NCBI GenBank assembly: GCA_030544235.1
Contig: CM060471.1
Span: forward strand, 13,366,348-13,430,347
Length of the DNA stretch: 64,000 nucleotides
Reading direction: 5' to 3'
DNA from: Lepturacanthus savala
Taxonomy: Eukaryota; Chordata; Actinopteri; Scombriformes; Trichiuridae
Shown: positions 1 through 12,730 of the stretch, in pieces
Layout of the letters: each line of letters begins with the position of its first letter
Numbering within the stretch: position 1 is the stretch's first letter
The notes under the pieces: model-generated
The model's database searches: none
What the model was told of the DNA's origin: nothing
Seen by the model: only the letters and a program-made list of their open reading frames with translations
Position numbers and translations under genes: made by a program

Positions 1-365
1 ATCCAGACAGAAGTACTGAAAGGGATGCACCTTCAGGCCATAACCTTTTAACACTTTGAGACGCTGGTATTTGCCACTGTAAAAAAAACAAGTTGAACGT
101 AGAGAACTAACTTATCGCTCCTCTTGCTTCATAATATATAAACACAATTCGCGGTATTTACCATATGAAAGTCGTTGATGACGAAGTGCTACAGGACACA
201 TACGAAAGGGCCTAAAAAGCAGAGTCCCTGCAGTGACATCAGCCCATTGTGGTTGTGTCAATGGGGCCTGATGCTCAGTGGGATCTCAGTGACCTCCCTG
301 AGGTGTGCTGCTGCTTTGCATCTGGATAGTGTTTCAGGAATGTTGTCACCCCCCCACCCCTCCCC

Positions 366-415
366 ATACACACACACCCTCCCACCCACACACACACACA
401 CACACTACTCACACA
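366..415. repeat. CA-rich microsatellite
   Basis: This is an imperfect (CA)n tract interrupted by CCT and CCAC units. It generates spurious Thr/His open frames on the plus strand. Confidence 0.9.
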
Positions 416-1191
416 CTCATCTACCTCCACCCATCCCTGTTCAGAGCCCAAGGCCTTCAGGTGAAACCTAGCAGCGTGTCGGCCTGTTTCTTTTTTACGC
501 CGAAGGGATGGGGTTACGCCTCCTTTGAAGGCAACAGCTTATTATGTAACCAGACACCATTGTTTCACAATCACAGCACACTTACTGTGTCTCACCCATT
601 ACACACCACTAGCTACCCTAGCTGTAGACGTTCAGAAACACACACACACACAGGTAAGGGCTCGATATTTCAAGAGCTCCATAGAGGCGGCCTTTCAGAT
701 GTGCGCAATCGGGTGATCCGAATTTTTGAAGTTTGTATGAACACGGCCGGAGAATTAAAGTCGTATTTTGCAGACCACAGTGGCTACTAAAGCCAGAAAT
801 TCCTCTGCGATTCAGCTGCCAACGAGGCTTTCTAGACCCAATCAGACCACTTTACAAGCCACAGACAAAGTTTACTAATGTTTGGCTTGAGGCTATTCAT
901 ATTTTCCCACCCTGCATGTGTCTGTAAGGAAAATTACAAAATGTTTTTTTTTTCTCCTGTAGGGCTAATTTGGTGCAACAACAAAGGATAGTTGTGGTGC
1001 TCTAGCATTTATATTAATAAAGATGAACATTTATTTTAATGTGTAAAGAGCTGGGGATGTATTATGTGTCTTATGACATTTCTGTGTGCACATATGCTAA
1101 TAATTTGACCAAAAAAGGGAAAAAAGGGGTCAGATGGATTATGTGATGTGGGTTTTGGTGGAAATCTTGTAAATCAGAGCTATATTCAGTA

Positions 1192-1557
1192 CACTGCACA
1201 AAATGTAATCTCAACAAGTGAAAATCTTTTGGTACGATTAGTCCAATATTGAGTGGAGTTATATTGAATTATCTTATTCCATTGGCAGATAATTTAGTTT
1301 CTTATTAAGTTTAATTTTTTTCATGATTTTGTTCAATTTAGTCTTTCTTAAAATAAGATTAAATTGACTTTTTTAATCTTATTGTTGTCTTTTTATCTCA
1401 TATTATGGACATTTTCTCTCAAATTGTCTGAAAAACTTGAAGCAAGTACAATTATCTGCCAGTGGAATGAGATTGTTCCAGATAATTCTACTCAATATCG
1501 GGATAATTGTACTAAATACAATATATTTAATCTGATAAGATTTCATTTTTTGCAGTG
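1192..1557. mobile_element. Foldback MITE with TA target duplication
   Basis: The element opens CACTGCACAAAATG and closes CATTTTTTGCAGTG, flanked on both sides by TA (1190-1191 and 1558-1559). The arms are long inverted repeats. The left segment around 1233-1296 (with ATATTGAGT and CCATTGGCAGATAATT) pairs with the right segment around 1449-1512 (with AATTATCTGCCAGTGG and ACTCAATATCG). It has no coding capacity, so it is a nonautonomous DNA transposon. The TA duplication suggests a Tc1/mariner-type partner. The family is common in fish genomes from memory, but the name is not certain. Confidence 0.85.
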
Positions 1558-1890
1558 TAATATTTGAAAAAACCTGAAGACACTCGCAGTATGATATTAT
1601 ACATAAACGATCAATCTTGGAGGACTGGGTGACACACACTCCTCAGGTTGGGCATCCCTGCTCACCCTGGCAAGCCTAGCAGGGCCCTCCACAACATGGG
1701 CCTGTGAGCCCTGGGCCCCTGGAGCTCTGGCTCTTAGCCAAGGCTAGCGCTGCTGCTGCTACCTGCTGGGCCCATCAATCCGCCTTTGTTTCCCTTGTGT
1801 CACACTGTATTATCCACACAAAGGACCCAGCGACTCGCGCCCCCACAGCCCCGCTCTGCCCGGAGCTGGCATTCCCTAAACTCCCTAACC

Positions 1891-1945
1891 CCCTCTCTCT
1901 CTCTCTCTCTCTGTCTCCCTCTCTCTCTCTCTCTCTCTCTCTCCC
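1891..1945. repeat. (CT)n microsatellite
   Basis: This is a polypyrimidine (CT)n tract with a single GTCTCCCT interruption. On the wnt3 strand it is (GA)n. It lies about 1.2 kb into intron 2. Confidence 0.95.
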
Positions 1946-3166
1946 TCCAGCCACCCCTCCGCCAACACCCTGAGCCCTGAAATCCCATACACCACCCACC
2001 CACCGCAGGACCTCAACCCCCCACTTCCTCCAGGCATCCACCAACGGCACCACCGTGGCCAACGCGCCGCTTAAGGTGGCTGGAGCTGGTGGTTGGTGGC
2101 GCTCTCCCTTCCCTAACTCCAACGCTTTCCATTCATCGCTCCTAAAGTGAGACGATCTTCTTCCTTTCCCTCCTTCCTTTGCTTCCCGTTCCCAAAGTGC
2201 ACACCCGGGCTAGGTTGGGAGAGATCCCCTTTCAGCCTGTTTTCATGACAGAGTCAAAAGGGCGTGTGAATGGGGCGTCCGTGGGAGCTGGACTGTGTGA
2301 GGCGCGCACTGGTCTTCATGCACAGTAGGGGTTGAGCGGAGCCCCCCGGCCCTTTTCTATTGCCTGTAATCTCATTTGGCCTCCCCTCTCCCTTTTATTT
2401 GACTGAGGAGCTTGGACTGCTCATGCTGCCCGTTCCTGCCCAGATTCCTTCCCCTCTGACACACAGGGTAATTCATTTCCAATCAGCAACCTCACTCACA
2501 ACACACAAACCTCTACCTTTTATAATTAGGGACCACAAGGCCTTGAGTGGGACACCTGTGCCCATTGTCGGCTACTGTCAGGTTCAGCGGGGCGTTTTTT
2601 AAAGGACACAGTCGGAGCGGAGCAATCCACCAATTAGTATTCTGCGTGTGAAGCGCCTGATGGATGCCTCCAGTATATCAGCTGTAGTTGTCAGGTTTTT
2701 TCGCTGATAGATGCACCCGCCCCTCACCCCATTTTCGTGTAAGAGAGTGTAAACACGGCGAGGGGAAACCAAAGAGAAGCCACTAACTGCGAAGACGAGC
2801 GTGATATCGGAGGTAAAGACGGATGTAAGTGGAATAATGTGTCAGTGCTTGTAGCTGCGCTCATTTCTCACCCCGGCCGGGAAAGGTGTATATTATTGTA
2901 ATTGGCCTAGTTAGTCGTTTGTCAGTAAAAGCCCATAGAACAAGCAGTGCTAAAGCCTTAGGGTGCAACTCTGTAAAATGTTTCTGTAACAGCTTGCAGT
3001 AGCCGTAGTTGCGCAGGCTACATTTTTTACAGCCGTGTTTTGTTTGGCACAGATCGTTTAGATCATAACTTCTTTTGTACACAGAGCGCATCAGATACAT
3101 ATGTACACCATTACAAAATGCAAAATTACAGATGAGTTTTTCTTTCTTAAGCACAACATTGTTTAC

Positions 3167-3408
3167 CTTTGTCAAGTACAGGGCCAAAGATGGCCAGGTT
3201 GTCCTTGATGGTGGTGCAATTCCATCGGCGACCCCTGAACTGGTGCTGGCATTCCTGGATTCCCAGTTTGACGCCTTCTGCGACGCTGGGCATGATCTCG
3301 ATGTAGTTGCGGCAGAATCGCAACTGCTTGGGCACCAGTCCTGGGATGGAGCCGCACAGAATGGGTTGGGAACCCAGGGATGAGTACTGCTGCCCAAGGG
3401 CCAGGGAC
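3167..3408 (-). CDS. wnt3: wnt3 coding exon 2 (N-terminal Wnt domain)
   Basis: This 242-base exon runs from an acceptor (..GTCACAG, 3415-3409) to a donor (G|GTAAAC, exon end 3167). It encodes Wnt residues 27-107 plus one base. Motifs seen are SLALGQQYSSLGSQP, SIPGLVPKQLRFCRNY, GIQECQHQFRGRRWNC and FGPVLDK. Cysteines at about 45, 59, 80 and 91 are the conserved Wnt positions, and N90-C-T is a predicted N-glycosylation site shared by the family. LALGQQY, NYIEIM and GVKLGIQ match Wnt3. Wnt3a usually has LAVGPQY, NYVEIM and GIKIGIQ (recalled family knowledge). The next exon should start CT.ACN.. (Ala-Thr-Arg-Glu-Ser). I do not see it between 1 and 3166, so exons 3 onward lie beyond the left edge and the gene is partial here. 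Frame is intact, with no stop or frameshift. Confidence 0.97.
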
Positions 3409-4039
3409 CTGTGACACACAGAGAGGTAAAGCCACATTTAGCGGAGACCTACTGGACGAAAAAAACAAAACGTATCTACATGGTGTGTTCAGTGGCCTAG
3501 GCACATCACTACCTAACATTACATTAAAATTATTACATCTGTATATATTGCAAAAATGTATAATATATATTTCAATTCATAAGTGTAAGATCAAGGTGGT
3601 CCATTCAAGATAGTTACACATCACACTAACTGGACCAAAATTGGCTCCAACCTATTTGTCATGTAATTATTCCTGCTCATAGGTGAACCTAAAACTAGAT
3701 TTTTAATAAGCTCAGAGAAATTTTTCACTTTCAGTAAATGAATCTGAAAAATAAACCTTCTGGTGTCAAACTACTGCAGTGAAACTCAATTATCCAACCG
3801 TAGGAACAAGGAAAAAAAGACATTCAATGCCATAAAATGGCATATTGGCAACTAAATGCACTTTGATCGGATGCTTCCCCATTTAAATCCAAATTTTGTC
3901 AAACTCAGCATATTAGGTGACGTCGTGTCTTCTCAGGTAGTGACCAAATTCAAATAATACCTGGCCCGGGTGCTTTAACAATTTGATAGGATGTGGGAAT
4001 TGGAACCACTTGCCACACAGTCAGTGCCCTCCCTGAACT

Positions 4040-4690
4040 CAACCCGACAATAGCAATGATGGTGACCTGCCAGGGAGGCCTCCCTGAAAGGCAACCTGCT
4101 CCACAAGAGGAGACCACTCCGGTATTCATTAATCTGGACGATTAATCTTGTTTCTCTCTGAGGGGACAGTAATTCATACTTGAGTGTTTTATTGAATTAT
4201 CTGCTCAATGTAGTTTATACTAAAGTTGTGTGTTTGTTTCCTTTTTTTCCATCAAGAGGGAGGGAGGCTAATAGGCCCACTTCAGGGCAAGGATACAAGC
4301 TATTAGTGCTGACTTTCCAAAGTGTTGCCACTTGTTAGCATACACAGAGCTGCTGATCCAACAGATAACATAAAAGAACCTGTCTGATTAGGGTGGGGGA
4401 AAGCCCCTTTGTATAATTCCAAGACATAAAAACATCCACTTCTGCAGTCCCGTCATATAATATAGTCCAATTTCCTGGAGGTGATGTTTAAGGAATGACA
4501 GCGTATGGACAAAAATAGCATATCTGAAAAATGCGCTTCGCCAGAAGGCCCATGCAGATGTGCCTTAGCAGGGATTAATCACAACAACGAGACAGCCAAG
4601 CTCTGCTTGTGATGCCAGAACCCATCATAGTTTTATTCAGGTAATTAATTTAAATTGCTTTCCATTTCGCTTTGAATAAAAGCGGTTGCC
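4040..4690. promoter_or_regulatory. Candidate conserved noncoding element, wnt3 intron 1
   Basis: This repeat-free block has balanced composition and clustered homeodomain-like cores (ATTAATC, GGTAATTAATTT, TTATTCAGG). The segments at about 4080-4160 and 4550-4690 look least like neutral AT-rich filler. This is judged by eye only, since no conservation data are available. Confidence 0.25.
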
Positions 4691-5639
4691 GTGCCCATGT
4701 TTTAACATGCTCAGGCTAAAACAAAACTATATTGTTCCATCCGAGCCGCTCCGCATTTTACTGCAGGACGCCTGACCCCAGTGTCAGGGTTATTTACCTC
4801 AGATCATGTATTGTGTCACAGGAGAATCATTCTTTACGACAGACGTGTGTGATGGAGGTGTTTTCCGGGTCTGGGAGGGGGAAGATGTGCCGTTCTGGCT
4901 CTTCTTTCCCAGCACTTGAGTCTGGGCGGTGGACAACATGGCGCTGGAGACCATGAGGGGTTGGGGGGGGGGTGCAATTGACGTTGATCAGATCAGAGCG
5001 CCACTCCAGGATGACCTCAGGACCCCCGCAGGGCGCAACCCAATCATAGCAGCACTGACTCTGACAGATGAGTGCGGCGCGGCGCCCCACCCCAACACAA
5101 AAGTCCAAACCATTGAAGTCACGGGGGAAAAGAAATCCCCCCCTTTACATAGTTCACAGCTCATGTGAGCTTTTGCTTTCTACGTCGCTACATTGCTTTT
5201 TGCTTTTCTTTTTTTTTTCTTCTTCTTCCCCCCTGCCCCCACCACACCTCCCCACACCCTCTCTCCTCCCATATGCTGGTTTTTGATCTCAGGTGAGCAT
5301 TGTTACAGCGAGCTCCCAGGTATCGAGGTTTGCCAGAGGAGCTTACGCACTTAACAACGTGAGGCGGTGTTGTTGTGTTTTTACAGCTGGTCTCACGGAA
5401 CACGAATAGAGCCACTCGTGTTGTCGGCGTCGTTTCTACTGACTGATGCTGATACATGACAAAGAAATCTTGGTAAATTTTGTGGTCAGGATGGTCCAGT
5501 TGCATAAATTACCCAAAGCCTTTCCAATGCCACTATGCACCAGTAAAGAAAGAGGTGTCTTCTCTGTCACGTTGAACTCAATAATTCAAATTTAAAATGA
5601 TATTTTTGCCCAGTTTGATGTAACCGTTCAAAGCGAACG

Positions 5640-5900
5640 ATTTCGATAGCGCTCATCAATCTCCGGTCATGTTCTTGTCTCGAGTTTACCCAAGCGAAGG
5701 CGGCTTCATGAGCTCATCTGCCAATCCCGATCCCACCGGCATCACATGTTTCAAGTGTTGCTGACATCACTCCGTCTGGTGACTCAGTGACTAAGGGCCT
5801 TAATTACACCGTCTGCTTGCTCTGTTGCTGCCCATTAATCTCGTGGGATGGACCGTGATGCCTTACGCAGAGCCAGGATCTGAACTCTGGGGGTCACATC
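5640..5900. promoter_or_regulatory. Candidate conserved noncoding element, wnt3 intron 1
   Basis: This compact, repeat-free block contains an AP-1/CNC-like core (GTGACTCAGTGAC), CCTTAATTACACC and GCCCATTAATCTCG. These densely packed TAAT/ATTA cores in a GC-mixed context are typical of vertebrate developmental enhancers. The call is an inference from composition. Confidence 0.3.
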
Positions 5901-7500
5901 ATGCCCCTTCAACAGCCAATAAACCCAAAGGAAAAAACTGAAACCTATCGAAATAAATATGTCTGTGTGATCACATCGCTGTTCCAACTTCTTTGACAAC
6001 ATGGGTTCCATTCAGGACAGCGAAACTCCTTGCCCGCCACTCTGACATTCTGGCTTAGCCAGTGAATTTGGGATTTCTGATGGAATCAATTAGCTAACCA
6101 CAGGGGACTTTGTGGTGGACATAGCATGTTTAGACTACAGGCTGCGGATCTGCCAGCCTATTTGTCTCTGTTTGCAAAGGATGTGCCTCGCTTGATCCGT
6201 ATGGACAGATGAGATGAAAGGGATATCTTTTTGGCTAGGTGCTAATGAGAGTCTTAACCCCGAGGGGTTATGAGGCGTACCGTGCAAACAGGCACACACG
6301 CAGATGCATGCATGAAGACCACATGTGTGCCACGCTGATCCTGCCTGCTTTGCCTCACTTTCTTGGAAGCCACGAGCGACGTGTCTCAACCGAGTGAGGG
6401 AGCAACAGACGCAGAGACCTCCACAGAGGCAGAATGCCGGGGGAATCCGCTGCAGGGGACGAGACAAGCAAGAGAGCAGCAGCAAACTTGCAGGTTTTGG
6501 CAGGTGCAAGCCCAGGCAGGTCTGTATGGGGCCTCTTGTGGCCTGGGGGGGTGGGGGGGTTTATGGGTTGGTTGGGGGTTTTCTCAGTATCTAACTCGGC
6601 TGATGTGAAAGTATGATGGGCTGCTGGAAACCGCAGAAATGAAACAGAGGAAACAAAGGGATTCCACCACACACATTGCTGAAGAGTGGAAATTCACACA
6701 ATCAAGACTGTGACACTGTCAACAAATCTTTTCGTCTCAACCGCTCCCAACACAATAAAAATGACTGATAGCGTCTCGAGCGAAGTGGCTGGGGTTTCTT
6801 CGCTTGTTCCTCCAGACTCGAGTCGAGAGATCTTGCACTATCAGAAATATGTTGCAGCTGCACTTGTGGGAGGTCCGCATTACAAGGGTCAGTGTGTAGC
6901 ACATGTCTGTGCACAGATGAGCTTTCCTTGTGTGACAGCCTCTTATGTCCAGAGGCACAAAAAAGTGCCAGGTGACCCTCTGAACCTGCTGAGCAGAACA
7001 TGACATCTGACCTCACCCCTTTAAGCTTGATGGCCTACAGAGACAGTTTGAAGTTCATGACCAGGGCCCATATGCAAGTATCTACACAACATGTATTCTA
7101 ATCCTCAGCCTGTTTGCTTCATTATTTAACAAGAAGGACGTTATACTCAAGAGCTTGATCAATACATGATCCATATAGTCTCCAGTGATGTGTGTGTGAT
7201 CAAACCAGACTATATGTCTTGTTATTTTATCTTGAGTTACTGCTTATCTTTAAGGAGGGGAGGGAATAAGTTGATATTACCGTACAGAGAAAATCCAATG
7301 CCAACCCCTTGCCCTTATAGTTGTAAATTTGGGATACTGAAAAAGTGGTTTCAATTGCTCAAGCATGACATTGCATGAGAATAAGACACATACACAAAAC
7401 AAAAATTACATTGTCCTTCTGATGAACAAAAGAGCTTTTAAATGTGCTACTTTAGAGAATAGAATAATTTTATTATTTTACAACCATAAACATTGAGTTA

Positions 7501-7579
7501 TACAGCACCAGTCAAAGGTTTGGACACACCTTCCCATTCCCTTGAATGATAAAGTGTGTCCAAACATGTGTCTAGTACT
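7501..7579. mobile_element. Short Tc1-like MITE (CAGTCAAA...GTTTGGACACAC)
   Basis: The left end is TACAGCACCAGTCAAAGG then TTTGGACACACC. The right end is the inverted GTGTGTCCAAAC followed by a diverged ACTA end. The inner arms GTTTGGACACAC / GTGTGTCCAAAC are perfect inverted repeats about 20 bp apart. It is a minimal, nonautonomous Tc1/mariner-type element of a kind widespread in teleosts. Confidence 0.75.
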
Positions 7580-8276
7580 ACAGCCTCTCATTTTTTTATT
7601 TTTTTGTTTAATATTTGAGACTTTGTCATTGGTGATAACACTAAAACCACACTAAGCATTTACTCTTCTCTTTGCTAATCCTGTAAGAGACATGGGCAAA
7701 TGTGTGATTACTAAATCCATTTAATGTCATTCATATGAGTGTATATTCTATAATAAATGTTTATTTTTCTTGTTTTGCAAGAACAGGAATGACATCTTTG
7801 GTTTGAATTAATAAATTAGCTTAATCATCTCCTCTAGAAAAAAACAATTATCATTATTATTAATATTATGAATCTTTATCACAGTATTATATATTCACAA
7901 GTGTGGGTTTGCTCAAAAAACTTCCCTCTCCTTCTAATAAAAAGACTAATGTTTTTTTAAATAATCTCTGTATGTACCCTATATTAACTCAATCAAGTGG
8001 AGAAAAACTTCTTTTCTTTCTGACAGTTTTTATAATTGTGTCATATTATGTTATGTAATGAATTTAAAACAGTAGTAAGTGTTCTTTAAAAACCTACTAA
8101 TTATAATATTACATATTATTTAAGCTAAGCATCAGCTCTATTCTTGTCAGTTCTGAAATTTTAAATGATAATTAACATTATCTGTGAGCTTTGTAAAAAA
8201 AAAAAAAAAAAGTCTAATTTACTTTTAACCATTCCACTTCAGTCCCTTTAAAACAAAACACATGTATAATTTTTTC

Positions 8277-8437
8277 TCAGCAGCCATATTGACATGAAAT
8301 AGTATGTAAACACAGGTGTTACCAATGATACTAATGAGGTTCTGTCTCATCTGGGTTTTGAATGAAATGGAACATTAATTAGTCTCTTTATTAACACCTG
8401 TGTTTGCATTCTGTTTCTTGTGAACATGGCTGCTGTG
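8277..8437. mobile_element. Palindromic MITE, copy 1 (CAGCAGCCAT...ATGGCTGCTG)
   Basis: The left arm (TCAGCAGCCATATTGACA ... ACACAGGTGTTA) is mirrored by the right arm (TAACACCTGTGTTT ... ACATGGCTGCTGTGA). A related copy lies at about 43690-43865. There is no coding potential. The superfamily is not determined and no clear target duplication is seen. Confidence 0.6.
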
Positions 8438-9059
8438 AAGAAGCTCTAACATGCTAATGATGTTGACGTTTGGTCATAATGTCCTAACGTTCTTGCATTT
8501 AGCAAGAATATTAATTAATGTACAGTCAGCTTGTTATGTACAGGCTAATGGCTGATTAGAGTTATTACAGAGTTTGTCATGGCTGAACTTTCTATGCATT
8601 ATCTCATAGGCACTGTTCAAAGTGATAGAAACCTGTTAGCATGTGGGAAAATAGCATGAACTACAGGGCTGCTTAAGGTAGCAAGAGGCTGGTTCCTTGT
8701 AGCTGATGCCCATTCTTCACTAAGACATTAATTCTGTACTTGGCTTGCACCCCTGTTGCAGGGCATGCTTAAAACTGCTAACACATGATGATATCATTCT
8801 CGCTTATATTTGATCACAGGCTGGGATACTGTCCAACCTATTGCTGTCAGGTGAAGAGAAGAAATAGAGCTGATGATGTATTCATCCACTCCTTGTTTCA
8901 CCTGGCCTAGGTTGGGATTGGGATTGTTACATTTTAGATTGGGTTCCAAGAATCCAGATTGCTTCATCCTAGAGTTTATTGAATTTTTCATTAAAATATT
9001 TGAGCTCCTCCCTTTTTATTTTATTAGCAATTAATTATTCTCTCTTAAACCTATAACTT

Positions 9060-9340
9060 CTGTGATGTTTATCGTTCAAATCTGCGGGTAAACCCATTCA
9101 GTGAGGAATTTGGAAGCATTCACCTTGACTGGCTTCGGATCTGATAAGATGTCAATATATTTGCCAATAGTGGTTATTGACGATGGGTACGAGTCGTTCT
9201 TAGCCGTGTCTGAACAAGGTAGCTTATTTAATTAAAGAGAAATTAATAATGTTAGCTTATGCTGGGTTTGCGCCTGAAGCATTGAATCCCAAGTGAGATC
9301 TGTCACTTCTTCGACGAGCGCCAGGCTCCTGGAAAAAACA
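9060..9340. promoter_or_regulatory. Candidate conserved noncoding element, wnt3 intron 1
   Basis: This is a repeat-free block with mixed GC and clustered motifs such as GGTAAACCC (forkhead-like), TCTGATAAGATG (GATA-like) and TTTAATTAAAG. No coding frame runs through it. The call is based on composition alone. Confidence 0.25.
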
Positions 9341-12329
9341 AAAATGCCTCCGCAGTAACAGACGGCGAGAATATTGTTTGCGTTAAACTCTTATCAACCT
9401 CTCATTTACCTCTATATGTTGACGCCACGGCTCGGCTGTCGGATTTCGCCCGGAGGACATCGAGTTGCTAAAGGAGGCCCTGAAAACACTGCCGTCACAA
9501 TCTTATTCATGAAATTCCCACCGCAGAGTCCGCAGAGAGATAAAGACACTCGAAAGAGTGTAAGTGGGCCAAGGAAAGTTGCTGGCTTTGCCTGAGGATG
9601 GGACTTTTCCTGGTGGAGGCTGGAATGCAAAAAAAAAAGCTCCTGTCTGTGTTTTGTTGTCTTCTCCTTTTCCTTGGCACACTTTTGATTTGTAGTCCAA
9701 CAGCTCCTGGCTGATCAGATAAAAAATGACAGGACCCCTGAAAAATGTTCCAACCTGTTCTTTCTTTCTACCTCCTTTGCCTCCCCACCTCTCTCGCTGT
9801 TGACTGTAGCAGCGAGTGTGGAGTTGGAACAAGGAGCCCCTGCAGTCACAAGTATGGAGATGTGAAGGGGGAAACTGAACAAGGGTGTAAACTTGTGAAC
9901 CTGCCTGTCAGGAAGTGAAGGAGAGCAGCAGTAGCTCTGCACAGTAGTAGCACCGGAGCGTCCGACTGGAAGCTCGGCGTCTCGGTCCGTCTCGGCGTGG
10001 ACACGACAATCTGATCTGTTGTCCTGAGAGGACACAGCTCCTCTGAATGACTGTGTGAATGAACTACAACTCAAACAGTGCATTGTTTCCCTGCCTTTTG
10101 CTCATTAGGGGCAGCTTGTTGGCATCACCGCCTGAATTGTCAGCGGCAATGCCCCCTATGCAAATCATAACTTGTAATGTCTGGAGTCTTCCGGCGAATG
10201 TCTGGAATTTCAGGCGTCACATTAAAAGTTAAAAAAGACTTCTTTTTTTTGCTCATGTGCATAGGTGGAAAAAAAGAAGAAGAAAGATGAAGAAAAATTT
10301 TGAGTGTGACGCTTGCCAGTCTGCAGATTTTTCACACACTGGTTACCTAATCCGAATTTGTTGTTGGCGGTTCCCATCTTTATGAATCAAACTGTCATCT
10401 ATCTGTTTGCTTCTCCCTTTTCACTATGTATTTCATCAGTAGACTCTGGGTGTCAACTGGCTTAAACTTTAGAGCATGTTCTGAAGGTTTGTCTCAAATG
10501 TGTGAGCACATCTTCATATATTCCTTAATCAAAAGTTGATCATTTTTGACTATTTGGCTCACATTCCCACTATTTTTTAAGCTCATGAGATGCTTGGCCT
10601 CTCTCCTTTTTGACATTTTTTTTTTGTTTTTTAAAGGGGTTTGGTATATTTCTCAATTTACACCCTAAGCTTCAATTAGGTTTAGTGTTCCGTCTGGATC
10701 CCTTGTACTTCAGAGATGTTTGAATGATTTCCCCCTCTTCCTTTCTACACGTCATCCATTAGTTATTTGGTTGACCTAGTCAGTGACTCAAGGCCTTTGG
10801 CTGCATCTCGGCTGTACAGGTGTGATCATCACATCTTTGTCATTGACCTCGTGTGTCAGAGAAAATGCTCTCCTCCAATAATTAACCTCTGTTACAGCCG
10901 TGCAGGTGAGATCAGCCAGGTAATGAAGACTTTAAATCTTACGCGTGTGTGCGCCTCCACACGTGTCCCCTAACGATCTCTTTGCCCCTGGCCATTGCCG
11001 TTTTTTTTTTTTCCCCCTTTGAGGAACTGTCCTGGCCTGTGTTTTAGTATGGCTAATAGCTGTGCACTGGGGGGGACTTTGTCATTTCCTACAAGAGCGC
11101 GTTGCGTGTCCTTTGATGGTGGGGAAAGATTAGGACTTGCCTTCACTACTTTGAAATACCACTCTCCTTTGAACCTCTCACCTAGCTTGGGCTTGACTGG
11201 ATAATGTCATCCCACATGCTTGTTGATTGAAGATAGTCCGGTTGTAGTGCATTTTTTTGGTGATAGACAGGATTCTTTATCAATATCATTTCATATGATC
11301 AAAGTATTTTTGATCCAGCTACTTAAACAATGTTGCTCCATTATGATCCGTAGCAGTTGCAATATGTGTGTTTGATTCTCTACATCCTGTGTCTCAGTGG
11401 GTGTGGAGACTTTTCTCTTAGGTATTAGCCCAAAATTGCCTTTGACCCTGGCACCACGGCGGCCCTCAGCCATTCATAATGGAACCCCAATGTTTCTTGT
11501 GAATGACATTCTTCAGGACTTTTCCTGCTCTTTTCTCCACCTTCCACTACACAGTCGAGAATAATACCCGAACATCCTTGATCTTTTCACACAAGGGGCG
11601 ACGGACGGAGGATTTTCTCGCGGTAAGAATCATTTAAAATGATCCCCTTCGCCAACGGTAGGGGTTTTTCAGGGGTTGAAGATTGGATTGAGGATTGGAA
11701 GTGGGGGGGTAGGGGGGGTGTCACAGTCATATAATGACATTCCTGAGACCCAGAGATGTACTCCAGAGCTCCATTTAAGCTGCTCAGGTTGAACTGGAAA
11801 AGGTCTGTGAATAGACTCGGGGCAGTTTGGTAAACCCAGATAGCTTTGCGTAAGATCTTTCGAGAGGTATGGCGCTGATATTACTGAGGCCCCATTGGTT
11901 CCCAAAACCTCCACAAGTGGCGCTTCTATAGCAGCAAATCCAATTTTATCCAGGAAGCTGCATTTAGGCTTATACCTGATCCAAATTGTAGTTAAATGAA
12001 GTTAAAATTGAATCACTCAAAGCTATAAATGCCCAAAGCCGGATGTGCATTACCTTCCTTTTATTTTTTTTGTCCTGATGATATAGATTTGTACAAATCC
12101 TATAACCTTTCTCAGCATATAAAAGCAGTGACTGAATATTAACCCTGTTATATTTAGATTTCCAGTTCTATTTCAACTAACTGGAGGTCATTTATTAAAG
12201 GAGCACTGAACCTTATCATCAAGCATTTTATACATTATCAAAACCAATTAGTTGTTTGGATCCATTTTCTCTTGCAGCAGTAACCACTCACACTTAGTCT
12301 CACTTTCTCTCTATGCATTGTTCTCTGTT

Positions 12330-12730
12330 TGATTTCAGCCTACACACCAGCAATAATACATGCTTTAATTAACATTAAGCAGTCAAACATTTTAAGGAAA
12401 AACCTGAATCCACATGATCCCCATTTAAAATTACAATGAGCAGCAGCAAAATTTACATCAAGTGTACAACGTCTGATGCAGATTGAACAGCAGCGACGAT
12501 AACGGAGGATTAAGAGAATAACAGTTATTGGATTTAAACATCTCGTCGCTGTGCGGCGTGATATGACAGAGTTAAACCGATAATCACTACTGATGCGCCA
12601 TGGCTGGATTTGGAGGAAATTCAGCTGAGGTAATTCCCCTCTCTGAAAGTGACTGTCATTATTCACTTACAACCGCCGCTGTTTACGCAAGGAACGCAAA
12701 CACACTGCTGGCTGACAGAGCAGCTTAAGA
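12330..12730. promoter_or_regulatory. Candidate conserved noncoding element, wnt3 intron 1
   Basis: This block has none of the repeat signatures seen elsewhere in the window. It has balanced composition and dense cores (CTTTAATTAACATTAAG, ACGATAACGG, CCGATAATCAC, TGACTGTCATTATTC). It sits 2.4 kb inside intron 1 from exon 1. A 108-codon antisense frame runs across it but matches no known protein pattern, so a regulatory reading is preferred. Confidence 0.3.

Larger units (their letters stand above)
1..3166 (-). other. wnt3: wnt3 intron 2 (partial)
   Basis: This noncoding stretch lies 3' of wnt3 exon 2 on the gene strand. It holds a CA tract (366-415), a CT tract (1891-1945) and a 366-bp foldback MITE (1192-1557). 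There is a repeat-free, mixed-composition block at about 2130-2850 that could be regulatory. I see no Wnt exon 3 motif (ATRESAF or CGCD-type) on the minus strand, so the intron continues past the left edge. Confidence 0.8.

Noticed and set aside
305..790. 161-codon plus-strand frame in wnt3 intron 2
   Set aside because: It is built on CA repeats (His/Thr strings) inside an intron of the opposite-strand gene, with no recognisable protein.
1..3166. wnt3 exon 3
   Set aside because: I looked on the minus strand for the ATRESAF...CAEG and CGCD motifs that should follow exon 2. None is present, so it must lie outside the window.
2861..3397. 178-codon minus-strand frame over wnt3 exon 2
   Set aside because: It is in a different frame from the Wnt reading. 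The correct 242-base exon with splice sites explains the region.
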